A stretch of 64,000 nucleotides of DNA from Burkholderiales bacterium (GCA_036262035.1 DATAJS010000010.1:558001-622000), one strand, 5' to 3'; positions 19,301-26,737 are shown, numbered from the stretch's first letter. Notes: a model not told the origin generated them from the letters alone. Numbers and translations are program-made.

Positions 19301-19612
19301 TCACGCCTCGCGGGTAACCCGCGCCTGCGCCCCGCGATCCGCAAGTTCGCCGAGCGCCTCGACGCGCAGCTCAAGCTGATGGAAGAGGCGTACGCCGCGG
19401 AGGACCTCGCGCAGCTCGCCGCACTCGCGCATTGGCTCAAGGGCGCCGCCGGTACGGTCGGGTACAACGATTTCACCGAGCCCGCTGCGGCGCTCGAAGA
19501 CGCGGCGAAGACGAAGAACCTCACCGCCCTGCCAGCGGTGATGGCGGAAGTGTGCGGCCTCGCCCGACGGCTCGAAACGCCGCCCGCGGACGAGCCGGCC
19601 GCCGTGGCGTAA
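16352..19612 (+). CDS. Hybrid sensor histidine kinase with receiver and three tandem Hpt domains
   Basis: A 1086-residue protein whose ATG overlaps the giant gene's stop, with GGAGG just upstream. Order: N-terminal membrane helix, periplasmic sensor of about 100 residues, second helix (LLQLALFVGLSGFCSFYFYL), PAS-like domain, HisKA with NMSHDIRTP (H329), HATPase (NLVGNAIKFT; GTGLGLTISRRFA), and receiver VVLMDMQMPVMDG (D627). Three Hpt domains follow, each with AHWLKGAAGTVGY (H768, H892, H1027) and each led by a VRSRLAGN segment. BarA-type kinases normally carry one Hpt domain. It probably senses the state of the export system and feeds the two receiver genes downstream. Domain calls are secure; signal and targets are inferred. 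Confidence 0.92.
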   Translation: MKLKFKLNARAYVAFGLASLAASIVLVSSVLGLFPDRDGAVRQGRATFAETLAASATVLVADKHIPQLEALLQFTVKRNGDLLSAAVRTAEGKPIVSTAGHEANRGHAGQSTDAYIEVPIMSNGQRWGQLELRYTPLGGGMFDTALLQLALFVGLSGFCSFYFYLARVLSQLDPSRAIPGRVRAALDTLTEGLLVIDKRQNIVLANEAFANLLGTTPDKLLATLVSSLQWMTNDGEPLAAESHPWAKALAEGNAVTNESIALRDGEGVKRTFIVNCAPVLGSRGRASGVLISLDDVTQLENNKVELSEAKERAEAANRAKSDFLANMSHDIRTPMNAILGFTELLKRGYTKNERDAKKYLETIHSSGKHLLELINDILDLSKVEAGQLDVEKLSCSPYSLAHEVETVLGVRAKEKGVALEFGVVDRIPETITTDPTYLRRIVTNLVGNAIKFTEKGAVGVVLRMDGDKLAIDVKDTGIGIQPDKVASVFEPFTQADSSVTRRFGGTGLGLTISRRFARALGGDIVVASVFGEGSTFTVTVDTGSLEGVRMLAEQDLAAKLEEGGDASEASWAFPQDKRVLVVDDGPENRELLRLVLTEAGLAMDEAENGLAGVEAARKGRYDVVLMDMQMPVMDGFTATRTLREEGVTIPIYALTANAMKGAEKEVLAAGCTALVAKPINIDLLMETLAEVLGGRRVEGEKATITVPQSVETEVAAAADGPPVRSRLAGNPRLKPAIVKFASRLDEQLRLMDRAHEQADYAQLAALAHWLKGAAGTVGYNEFTEPAAELEDAAKTGNAGAVRTMMAEVKSLASRLETPDAPAVAADAAAPVQAQPARPVLKVVGAPVRSRLAGNARLHPAILKFTGRLQEQLAGMEQALAAQDAAALAALAHWLKGAAGTVGYVDFTEPAAGLEDAARSRNFQAIDAMMEEIRSLASRIEAPGVAAAPVAAQSPLSAPVEPPAAQGLMAPAVVQKPESGEPVRSRLAGNPRLRPAIRKFAERLDAQLKLMEEAYAAEDLAQLAALAHWLKGAAGTVGYNDFTEPAAALEDAAKTKNLTALPAVMAEVCGLARRLETPPADEPAAVA

Positions 19613-19631
19613 CCGCAACACCTGGGCGACG

Positions 19632-20111
19632 ATGAAACGCACGATCCAGAACGACGAGAGGCCAGTGAACGTCCAGCGGACGTTCGCGAACGCGCTCGTC
19701 ATGATGGTGGACGACGAGCCGCTCACCATCGACGTCACGCGCGTGCACCTGCTCGACGCGGGTTACAGCCGTTTCACCTCGACGACCGATCCGCTGCAGG
19801 CGCTCGACATGATCGAGCGCACGCGCCCCGACGTGCTGCTGCTCGATCTCATGATGCCGGGCATCAGCGGCCTGGAGATCCTGGCGCTGATGGAAGAGCG
19901 CGGGCTGCTGCGCTTCGTTCCGACGATCATGCTCACCGGCTCGCGCGATCCGGCGAACAAGCTCAAGGCGCTGTCGCTCGGCGTCTCCGAATTCCTCATG
20001 AAGCCGCTCGACCCGAGCGAGCTGGTGCTGCGCCTGACCAACACGCTCGCGGCCAAGGCGTACTGGCAGGGCGGCGCCGCGGCGCGCTGGCCGGTGAGGG
20101 ACGCGCGATGA
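19632..20111 (+). CDS. Single-domain response regulator
   Basis: 159 residues, essentially one receiver domain: acidic pocket MMVDDEP, phosphoacceptor LLLDLMMPG (D72), and lysine in FLMKPLDPSE. There is no output domain; a short C-terminal tail follows. It resembles the receiver of the next gene closely (shared LVMMVDDEPL, RPDVLLLDLMMPG and RNTLAAKAY-like stretches), suggesting tandem duplication. It sits 19 bases after the triple-Hpt kinase and overlaps the next gene by 4 bases. Probable phosphate acceptor or sink for one of the Hpt domains. Confidence 0.9.
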   Translation: MKRTIQNDERPVNVQRTFANALVMMVDDEPLTIDVTRVHLLDAGYSRFTSTTDPLQALDMIERTRPDVLLLDLMMPGISGLEILALMEERGLLRFVPTIMLTGSRDPANKLKALSLGVSEFLMKPLDPSELVLRLTNTLAAKAYWQGGAAARWPVRDAR

Positions 20112-21916
20112 CCGCGGTGAGGGCGATGGTCGAGCCGCTGCCGTCGATGCCGGCAGGCTCGCCCGCGGACGCGGCGCGCGACCGCGCCGGGGAGAGCCGG
20201 AAGCTCCTCGACGCGCTCGTCATGATGGTCGACGACGAGCCGCTGAACATCGAAGTCACGCAGATCCACCTCGAGGAAGCCGGCTACACGCGCTTCGTCT
20301 CGACGTCGAACCCGCTCGAGACGCTCGATCTCCTCGTCGACCGCAGGCCCGACGTGCTGCTGCTCGACCTGATGATGCCGGGCATGAGCGGCCTCGAGAT
20401 CCTCGCGGCGATGGCGGACCGCAACATCCTGCGCGACGTGCCGACGATCATCCTGACCTCGTCGAAGGACGCGGCGGTGAAGTATCAGGCCCTCGAGCTC
20501 GGCGCGACCGACTTCCTGGCGAAGCCGGTCGATCCGAGCGAGCTGCTGCTGCGCCTGCGCAACACGCTCGCGGCGAAAGCGTATCGCGACCGCCTCGCGA
20601 ACTACGACCTGCTGACCGGCCTTCCGAACCGCAACACCTTCATGGAGCGGCTCGACTGGGGCATGCGCCACGCGGAGCGCTACAAGCACAGCGGCGCGGT
20701 GCTGCAGATCGGGCTCGACGAGTTCAAGCGCGTGAACGAGGCGCTCGGCCCCGCGGTCGGCGACGCGATGCTCCAGGGCGTCGCGCAGCGTCTCGAGCAG
20801 TGCCTGCGCAACACCGACACCGTCGGGCGGCTCGACGAGGACAGCCCGCGGCCCAGCCTGTCGCGCCTGTCGGGCGACGAGTTCACCGTGCTGCTGCCGG
20901 TCGTGCGCAGCGGCGACGACGCCTCGCACGTCGGGCAGCGGCTGCTCGAAGCGATCGCCGAGCCGTTCCACCTCTCCGGTCACGAGATCAACGCCACGTG
21001 CAGCGTCGGCATCGCGGTGTTCCCGAGCGACGGCGTCGAGGCCGACACCATCCTCAAGAACGCCGGCGCGGCCATGCTGCACGCGAAGCAGCGCGGCAAG
21101 AACTATTCGGCTTTCTATTCGAGCGAGCTCAACGCGCGCGCGCTGCAGCGCCTCCAGCTCACCGCGCAGCTTCGCCGCGGGCTGGAGCGTGACGAGCTCG
21201 TGCTGCACTACCAGCCCAAGGTCGACGTGAAGACCGGCGAGGTGGTCGGCGCCGAGGCGCTCGTGCGCTGGCGGCATCCCGACCGCGGCATGGTGCCGCC
21301 GGGCGAGTTCATCCCGCTCGCGGAGGAGAACGGCCTCATCGTGCCGCTCGGCGAGTGGGTGCTGAAGAACGCGTGCCGGCAGATCCGCCAGTGGCAGGAA
21401 GCGGGCTACCGCGTGCCGTGCGTGTCGGTGAACGTGTCGAGCCAGCAGTTCAGGCAGGGCGACCTCACCGCCGTGGTGAGCCGCATCCTCGGCGAAGCGC
21501 AGGTCGACATCTCGCGTCTGTGCCTCGAGCTCACCGAAGGCGTGATCATGGAGAACGCGCAGCAGAACATCGAGACGCTGCGCGATCTCAAGGCGATGGG
21601 CGTCAAGCTCTCGATCGACGATTTCGGCACGGGGTATTCGTCGCTGTCGTACCTCTCGCGCTTCCCGCTGGACGAGCTCAAGATCGACCGCTCGTTCATC
21701 ATGCAGATCAAGGCGCCCGACGATCGCGCCGCCATCGTCACCGCGATCATCGCCATGGCGCACAGCCTGGGACTGTCGGTCGTCGCCGAAGGCATCGAGA
21801 CCGAGCCGCAGCTCGCGTTCCTCGGCGCGCAGGGCTGCGACGAGTATCAGGGCTACTTCAAGTCCAAGCCCGTGCCGGCGTCCGAGTTCACGCAGAAGTT
21901 TCTCGCGGCGGCGTAA
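20108..21916 (+). CDS. REC-GGDEF-EAL c-di-GMP signalling protein
   Basis: 602 residues. The receiver (about 37-165) has D87 in LLLDLMMPG. A GGDEF-family domain follows with the active-site loop written SGDEF (255-259), a variant of GGDEF. The EAL domain has the signature EALVRWRHP (E383) and DDFGTGYSSLSYL, with LSIDD and VAEGIET motifs, so the phosphodiesterase looks intact. It overlaps the upstream receiver gene (ATGA), placing it under the phosphorelay of the triple-Hpt kinase. Likely output: controlling c-di-GMP, often tied to adhesin display. Whether the cyclase half works is open. Confidence 0.92.
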   Translation: MTAVRAMVEPLPSMPAGSPADAARDRAGESRKLLDALVMMVDDEPLNIEVTQIHLEEAGYTRFVSTSNPLETLDLLVDRRPDVLLLDLMMPGMSGLEILAAMADRNILRDVPTIILTSSKDAAVKYQALELGATDFLAKPVDPSELLLRLRNTLAAKAYRDRLANYDLLTGLPNRNTFMERLDWGMRHAERYKHSGAVLQIGLDEFKRVNEALGPAVGDAMLQGVAQRLEQCLRNTDTVGRLDEDSPRPSLSRLSGDEFTVLLPVVRSGDDASHVGQRLLEAIAEPFHLSGHEINATCSVGIAVFPSDGVEADTILKNAGAAMLHAKQRGKNYSAFYSSELNARALQRLQLTAQLRRGLERDELVLHYQPKVDVKTGEVVGAEALVRWRHPDRGMVPPGEFIPLAEENGLIVPLGEWVLKNACRQIRQWQEAGYRVPCVSVNVSSQQFRQGDLTAVVSRILGEAQVDISRLCLELTEGVIMENAQQNIETLRDLKAMGVKLSIDDFGTGYSSLSYLSRFPLDELKIDRSFIMQIKAPDDRAAIVTAIIAMAHSLGLSVVAEGIETEPQLAFLGAQGCDEYQGYFKSKPVPASEFTQKFLAAA

Positions 21917-21919
21917 CAG

Positions 21920-21962
21920 CGCCTCGTCATTCCCGACGCGCGCCGTGCGCGCGATCGGGAAT
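21920..21962. repeat. CGTCATTCCCG-type imperfect palindrome
   Basis: Between the convergent ends of the REC-GGDEF-EAL gene and the Bug gene lies CGTCATTCCCGACGCGCG followed by a GATCGGGAATCCG arm, an imperfect hairpin of the common CATTCCCG/CGGGAATG family. Other copies are at about 23080-23121, 23178-23201 and 47038-47128. It could act as a two-way terminator, but no T-tract is present. Confidence 0.5.
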
Positions 21963-21970
21963 CCGTTCCG

Positions 21971-22960
21971 CTACTCCACCCTGATCCCGGCGCTCTTGAT
22001 GATCCCGGCCCACGTCGCGGTCTCTTTCCTGATGCGCGCGACGAGCTCCTCCGGAGTGCTGGGCTCCTGTTGCAGGCCGAGGCGCTCCATCGAGGATCGC
22101 ACGTCGCCGTTCTGCAGTGCCTTGACCGAGTCCTTGTGGATGTGCTCGACGATGCTCTTCGGCGTCGCGTGCGGCACCACCAGGCCGTACCACTGGATCG
22201 CCTCGAATCCCGGATAACCGGACTCGGCGACCGTCGGCAGGTCCGGTAGCGCATGGCCGCGCTTGGCGCCGGTGCTTGCGAGCGCGCGCAGGCGCCCGGA
22301 CTTGATGAAGGGGAGCGTCGAGGCGGTGGAGCTGACGTTCATCTGGATCTCGCCCGCGAGTATGGCGGCGAGCGCGGGCCCTGCGCCTTTATACGGCACG
22401 TGCACGACGTCGATGCCGGTAGTCTTCTTGAACAGCTCGGCGGCGAGGTGGTTCGAGCTCCCCACGCCGGCCGATCCATGACGGAACGCGCCGGGCTTCT
22501 GCTTGGCCAGCGCGACGAACTCCTTGACCGTCTTGGCCGGAACGCCGGGATGCACCACGACGATCTGGTCGCTCACCGCGAGGATGACGACGGGCTGCAG
22601 ATCTTTTTCGACGCTGAAAGGCAGCTTGTAGAGGCTCGGATTTGCGGTGAGCTGGGTGTCGAGCGCCAACAAGACCGTGTAACCGTCCGGGCTTGCGTGC
22701 GCGACAATCTCGCTGCCGATGTTGCCGGCGGCGCCCGTGCGGTTGTCCACCACCCAGTTCTGGCCCATCGATTCGCTCAGCTTCGGGGCGACGATGCGCG
22801 CCGTCGTGTCGACGCCGCCGCCCGGCGCGAAAGGCACGACCAAACGCACAGGTCGGGTCGGGTACGCGGAATCGGCTGCGTGCGCGACCCCGGCGGCGAT
22901 GCAAAAGCCCAGCAGGGCAATGGCGTTCGTGATGCGACTCGGGGGAATGCGGTTCATCAT
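21971..22960 (-). CDS. Bug/TctC-family tripartite tricarboxylate substrate-binding protein
   Basis: 329 residues from ATG 22960 (GAGGAG upstream; ATG 22957 also possible). Sec signal peptide (ALLGFCIAAGVAHA) then the family pattern: YPTRPVRLVVPFAPGGGVDTTAR, DNRTGAAGNIG, PDGYT, SSNHLAAELFKK, HVPYKGAGPA, and the C-terminal AGIRVE. These periplasmic proteins deliver carboxylates and related compounds to TctA/TctB membrane proteins, neither of which is encoded in this window. Flanked by palindromic intergenic repeats. Ligand unknown. Confidence 0.92.
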   Translation of the reverse strand: MMNRIPPSRITNAIALLGFCIAAGVAHAADSAYPTRPVRLVVPFAPGGGVDTTARIVAPKLSESMGQNWVVDNRTGAAGNIGSEIVAHASPDGYTVLLALDTQLTANPSLYKLPFSVEKDLQPVVILAVSDQIVVVHPGVPAKTVKEFVALAKQKPGAFRHGSAGVGSSNHLAAELFKKTTGIDVVHVPYKGAGPALAAILAGEIQMNVSSTASTLPFIKSGRLRALASTGAKRGHALPDLPTVAESGYPGFEAIQWYGLVVPHATPKSIVEHIHKDSVKALQNGDVRSSMERLGLQQEPSTPEELVARIRKETATWAGIIKSAGIRVE

Positions 22961-23351
22961 AGTGCTCTCCTCGTTCTGATTCATTTCCCCCTTTTGGAAA
23001 CGACAGTCGTCAAGCTGTTTGCTTACGCGACTGTATTGCGCGCGGGTTCGGAGATCAATCGCCGTGCCTTTCTCATCGTCATTCCCGACCCGCGACAGCG
23101 GAGGGGATCGGGAATCCATTTTGACTTTCAACCGCCGAACGGTGAACGGTGAACGGTGCGATGCGGCGACAAGAAATGGATTCCCGCCTTCGCGGGAATG
23201 ACGATCATGCGCCTTCGCGGGAATGACGATCGTCCGCCTTCGAGGGGATGACGATCGTCCGCCTTCGAGGGGATGACGATTTGTCGCATTCGCGGGAATG
23301 ACGATGTCCCGTGCGCGGGAATGACGGGCGCGTGCTTCGGAAGTGACGATC
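22961..23351. other. Gene-free interval of about 390 bases holding REP-like palindromes
   Basis: No convincing gene. It contains the upstream region of the Bug gene at 21971-22960, a CGTCATTCCCGACCC... GGGAATCC palindrome (about 23080-23121), and a 25-base tandem array listed separately. Short frames here are by-products of the repeats. Confidence 0.6.
23185..23334. repeat. Six-copy 25-base minisatellite built from a CATTCCCG-type repeat
   Basis: Units starting at 23185, 23210, 23235, 23260, 23285 and 23310 follow the pattern CGCCTTCGCGGGAATGACGA plus about five more bases, with small changes such as CGAGGGGATG or CGCATTCG. The period of 25 is not a multiple of 3, so it is not a coding repeat, and there are no unique spacers as in CRISPR. 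Confidence 0.8.
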
Positions 23352-24473
23352 CTACGATGATGCGGCGCGCGTGAGGCACGCGCGATAGCGCGTGTCGACG
23401 CGATTGGCGAACCAGTCGGTGGTGAGCTTGCGCGTGATCTTCGGGCTGGTCAGCAGGATCTTCGGCAGCACGGCGCGCGGCGCGGGGTGGCCGCTGACTT
23501 TGTCGGCGAGCGCGAAGACCCGCGCGTAAAGCTTCGTCTTCTCGAACGCGAGAGTACGGCCCTGTTCGAGGTCGTCGCGGATCTCGCCGACGCTTATGCC
23601 GATGCGTTTACCCAGCGTGCGTGTCGCGAGCTCGGTCGCGCCGGGCTCTTTGGCGGGCTGGCCCTGCTCGTAGCGCAGCAGGTCGCCGTCGAGCGCGAGC
23701 GGCACGCCGGTGACGAGCGTCACCGCGTTCTGGAAAGCCGCGTTGCGGCTCGCGTAGTGCCCCGCGTTGTAATCGGCGAAGCGATAGAGGTGGCTCGCGT
23801 ACGACGCCGGATAATCGAGGAGGTGCGCGATGCCGAAATACATGCCGCCGCGCCGCGTGAACACTTCATTGCGTATCGCGCCCGCTTTCGGATACGGATA
23901 GGGCCGCGAAGCCGCGTGCGATTCGGCGTACGCGATCGACACCTGCATCGGGCCGCCGGTGCGCACCGGGTTCCTGTCGGCGAAGAAGGTGCGGCCGAGC
24001 GGCACCATGCCGATGAAGTCATCGAAGATCTCCGAGAGCTGCTGCTCGGTCTTCACCGCGTCGATGCGCTCGCGGTAGCTCCTGCCGTTCGGCGACGGGA
24101 TCATGAGCGCGCCCTGCAGCACCACGCCGGGCACGCCGGCGCGCTCGCGCTGGCGCTCGATCTCCTTCCACGCGATCTGCGAGAGATTCGGCACCGCCGG
24201 ATCGACGCGGAAGTTCGACTCCTGGTCGGTGATCGCGACGACCGCGCACACGTTCTCGCGCGTCGCCGGTATCTCCATCGCGGCGAACGCGGCGTAGATG
24301 TCGGTCGCCCATGCGGGACGATTCGTGACGCCGCCGGGCAGCACGCGCGCGATGAAGGCGCGCGCCTCGGCCGGCGTCATCGTCTTGGCGGGCGGCTGCG
24401 TGGACGCGGGCTCCGGTGCGCTCGCGCAGCCGGCCACGACCGCGCAAGCTAGTGTCACAATGAGGGCGCGCAA
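23352..24473 (-). CDS. DUF1615 lipoprotein
   Basis: 373 residues with a lipoprotein signal peptide (TLACAVVAGC, lipid on the Cys). The body matches the DUF1615 family as I remember it: DQESNFRVDP, QGALMIPSPNGRSYRERID, RTFFADRNPVRTGGPMQVS and FADYNAGHYASRNAAFQ. The AIT-DQESNF and FADYNAGHYASRN patterns recall lytic-transglycosylase-like cell-wall enzymes, but no activity is established from sequence alone. It ends beside the tandem array at 23185-23334. Monocistronic on the minus strand. Confidence 0.85.
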   Translation of the reverse strand: MRALIVTLACAVVAGCASAPEPASTQPPAKTMTPAEARAFIARVLPGGVTNRPAWATDIYAAFAAMEIPATRENVCAVVAITDQESNFRVDPAVPNLSQIAWKEIERQRERAGVPGVVLQGALMIPSPNGRSYRERIDAVKTEQQLSEIFDDFIGMVPLGRTFFADRNPVRTGGPMQVSIAYAESHAASRPYPYPKAGAIRNEVFTRRGGMYFGIAHLLDYPASYASHLYRFADYNAGHYASRNAAFQNAVTLVTGVPLALDGDLLRYEQGQPAKEPGATELATRTLGKRIGISVGEIRDDLEQGRTLAFEKTKLYARVFALADKVSGHPAPRAVLPKILLTSPKITRKLTTDWFANRVDTRYRACLTRAASS

Positions 24474-24672
24474 GAAACGGGGAAGGGTGGCATGAAGACA
24501 GCGCGCATTATCGCTGCTTTGGGTCGCGCTTTCCGCGCCGATCAGGCAGACGGGGATGAAGGTGCGGTGATGCGTGGAAAGGTGACGGGTGAACTCGCGC
24601 GATCGCTTTTCGCCACCGCTTTACCCGTCACCGTTTTTCGTCACTTTTTTCCAACTGAAAAGGAGTTGACCG

Positions 24673-25347
24673 TTGGCTGATCTCTCGACCTGGCAGACGC
24701 GGCCGCGGCCGGAGCGGATTACGCTGGAAGGGCGGTACTGCCGGCTGGAGCCGCTGGACCCGGCGCGGCACGGCGATGCGCTGTTCGACGCGTCGATGGC
24801 GCCGGGTGCGGAGGAGCGCTTTCGATGGCTTCCCGACGGACCGCAGGACCGCGCGAGCTACCAGCAGTGGCTCGAGCGTACCGCGCGCTCGGAGGATCCC
24901 CTGTTCTTCGCGGTGATCGACCGCACGAGCGGGCGCGCGGAAGGGCGGCAGGCGCTGATGCGCACGACGCCCGAGCACGGCGTCATCGAGATCGGCAACA
25001 TCCTGTGGGGCCCGCGCATGGCGCGCACGCGCATCGCGACCGAAGCCTTCTTCCTCCACGCGCGCTACGCTTTCGACGACCTCGGCTATCGGCGCTTCGA
25101 ATGGAAGTGCAACGACCTGAACCAGCCGTCGCGGAATGCCGCGGCGCGCTTCGGCTTCACCTTCGAAGGCGTGTTCAGGCAGCACATGGTCGTCAAAGGC
25201 CGAAACCGCGACAGCGCGTGGTTCTCGATGCTCGACGGCGAGTGGCCGCGTATCAAGGCGGCCTACGAGCGCTGGCTCGATCCCGACAACTTCGATCGGG
25301 AGGGTCGGCAGCGCAGCGCGCTGGCGAGCTTCAGATCGGCCGTTTGA
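24673..25347 (+). CDS. GNAT family N-acetyltransferase (RimJ/RimL-like)
   Basis: 224 residues from TTG 24673, chosen because AAGGAG lies just upstream. The sequence fits the RimJ/RimL acetyltransferase family: LEGRYCRLEPLDPARHGDAL at the start, an acetyl-CoA region (IEIGNILWGPRMARTRIATEA), then YRRFEWKCNDLNQPSRNAAARFGFTFEGVFRQHMV. The usual substrate type is a small amine or a protein N-terminus; the actual one is unknown. Upstream bases 24560-24650 contain CACCCGTCAC-like repeat fragments. Convergent with the REC-GGDEF gene. Confidence 0.88.
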   Translation: MADLSTWQTRPRPERITLEGRYCRLEPLDPARHGDALFDASMAPGAEERFRWLPDGPQDRASYQQWLERTARSEDPLFFAVIDRTSGRAEGRQALMRTTPEHGVIEIGNILWGPRMARTRIATEAFFLHARYAFDDLGYRRFEWKCNDLNQPSRNAAARFGFTFEGVFRQHMVVKGRNRDSAWFSMLDGEWPRIKAAYERWLDPDNFDREGRQRSALASFRSAV

Positions 25348-25363
25348 TCGACCGCGTTCGCCC

Positions 25364-26176
25364 TTACGCCAGCGCGGCGTCCGCCGCCGCGATCAGCGCA
25401 TCCGCATCGAGCGGCGCCGACGAGTCCGCGGTCGCGACGCCGACGCTCGCGTTAATCCTGACCGGCTGCACCGATGGATCGAACGGCTCGGCGAGCGAGG
25501 CGCGCATGCGCTCGGCCGCGGCCGTCGCTTCGGCCTTGCCGCAGGCGGGCAGGACCGCGAGAAATTCCGCGCCGGCCACGCGGCCCATCTCGTCGTAGGG
25601 CCTCAGGTGCGCGGTCATGCGCCACACCGCCTGGCGCACGCGCTCGTCGTCCACGGCTTCCGCGAGCTGCACGACGATCGCGCTGACCGGCGTACCCGTT
25701 CTGGCCGATTCGGCCAGCCGCTGCTGGAGCCTCTCGCGGATGCCGGCACCGTTCAAAAGGCCGGTCGGCTCGTCGATGGTCGCCTGCGCGCGCATCTCGT
25801 CCTGCAGCAGTAACACCCGCTCGGCCTTGTGCAGGCGCGCGCGCAGCTCCCGCGGGTCGAGCGGCTTGCGCAGGTAGTCGTCCGCGCCGCCCTCGAAGCC
25901 GTCGGTCACGTCCGACGCCCGGCCGCGCGAGGTGAGCAGGATCACGTATTGATAGGGGCGGCGGTTGCGGGCACGCAGGCGCCGGCAGATCTCGACCCCG
26001 TCGGGCGCGGGCATCATCCAGTCGAGCACGGCGAGCGCAGGCGCGTCGGGCGCTTCGAGGAGCTGCCAGGCGTGCGCGCCGTCCTCGCAGGCGACGACTT
26101 CGTGTCCGAGGCGCTCCAGCGCGGCGGTCAGCGCCGCGCGCGCCACCTCGTCATCGTCGGCGATCAGGACTTTCAT
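25364..26176 (-). CDS. Response regulator with degenerate GGDEF domain
   Basis: 270 residues. Receiver 1-120 with LIADDDE and VLDWMMPAPDG (D52), and YLRKPLDPREL. A GGDEF-like domain follows (DEPTGLLNGAGIRERLQQRL) in which the catalytic loop reads VAGAEFLAVLP, so the second Gly and the Asp of GGDEF are lost. It is probably not a cyclase and may instead serve as a binding or dimerisation module. No kinase is adjacent; it stands alone between the acetyltransferase (convergent) and a small secreted protein gene. Confidence 0.88.
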   Translation of the reverse strand: MKVLIADDDEVARAALTAALERLGHEVVACEDGAHAWQLLEAPDAPALAVLDWMMPAPDGVEICRRLRARNRRPYQYVILLTSRGRASDVTDGFEGGADDYLRKPLDPRELRARLHKAERVLLLQDEMRAQATIDEPTGLLNGAGIRERLQQRLAESARTGTPVSAIVVQLAEAVDDERVRQAVWRMTAHLRPYDEMGRVAGAEFLAVLPACGKAEATAAAERMRASLAEPFDPSVQPVRINASVGVATADSSAPLDADALIAAADAALA

Positions 26177-26418
26177 GTGCGGTCATCCGGAAAAACGATC
26201 GCCGCATTATGCGGGATCACCCGAATGTGTGACGGCTGAATCGCATAGGGAATTCGGGGACGGCGATCTTTCCGATTTCGCCCGGCAAACACGCCGCCTA
26301 CGATGCGTCCCATCAGTGGTTAAGAACTATAGATCGGGGTTACGAGGTCAACGGCGCGTCTCACTCGTAGAAACCCTGTCCATCGCAGAGGCGTGCTCGT
26401 GACCCAAAGGAGCTGATC

Positions 26419-26673
26419 ATGAAACGTACGATGAAGATGGTGGTGCTTTCTTCGCTTGTGTTCGCGGTGCAGGGCGCGGTGGCGGCCGAGGTCGATCAAC
26501 CGTACCCCTCCGACGCCGAAGCCAGCTACAGCCTGCCGGCGCTCGACTCGTTCGCCGACCAGATGGCGCGCGCCGGCCGCGCCAACGAGGAACCGCAGTC
26601 GTGGGGCGTGGGCAAGCGGCAGGTGACGCCGCACGACCCGTTCCCCTTCGGCGGCGGCTTCATCGACGACTAA
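26419..26673 (+). CDS. Small secreted protein of unknown function
   Basis: 84 residues with a clear Sec signal peptide (KMVVLSSLVFAVQGAVA, cleavage near AVAAEV) and strong AAAGGAG upstream of ATG 26419. The mature part of about 60 residues is acidic, with no cysteines and a proline/glycine-rich end (DPFPFGGGFIDD). I do not recognise the family. A perfect GC hairpin begins right at the stop codon. About 240 bases without a gene lie upstream. Confidence 0.7.
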   Translation: MKRTMKMVVLSSLVFAVQGAVAAEVDQPYPSDAEASYSLPALDSFADQMARAGRANEEPQSWGVGKRQVTPHDPFPFGGGFIDD

Positions 26674-26694
26674 AGCGCGCGCTGCGCGCGCGCT
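26674..26694 (+). terminator. Hairpin after the small secreted protein gene
   Basis: A perfect 9-base stem (AGCGCGCGC / GCGCGCGCT) with a 3-base loop follows the stop codon directly. There is no T-run, so intrinsic termination is uncertain; it may instead protect the 3' end of the mRNA. Confidence 0.45.
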
Positions 26695-26707
26695 CGACCG
26701 GTAACGC

Positions 26708-26737
26708 CAAGGAGGGAAACCAAGGTGTCCCTCCTTG
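26708..26737. terminator. Inverted repeat between convergent genes
   Basis: CAAGGAGGG and CCCTCCTTG form a perfect 9-base stem around a 12-base loop, placed between the ends of the small secreted protein gene (plus) and the FAH hydrolase gene (minus). It could terminate both. No clear T-tract. Confidence 0.4.

Noticed and set aside
22253-23152. Plus-strand frame of 299 codons opposite the Bug gene
   Set aside because: Antisense shadow of the Bug receptor; its translation shows no family pattern.
23185-23334. Possible CRISPR array
   Set aside because: The 25-base units are adjacent with no unique spacers and no cas genes are nearby; it is a minisatellite.
24492-24680. 62-codon plus-strand frame before the acetyltransferase
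   Set aside because: No ribosome site or recognisable domain, part of it is CACCCGTCAC-type repeat, and it overlaps the well-supported TTG start at 24673.
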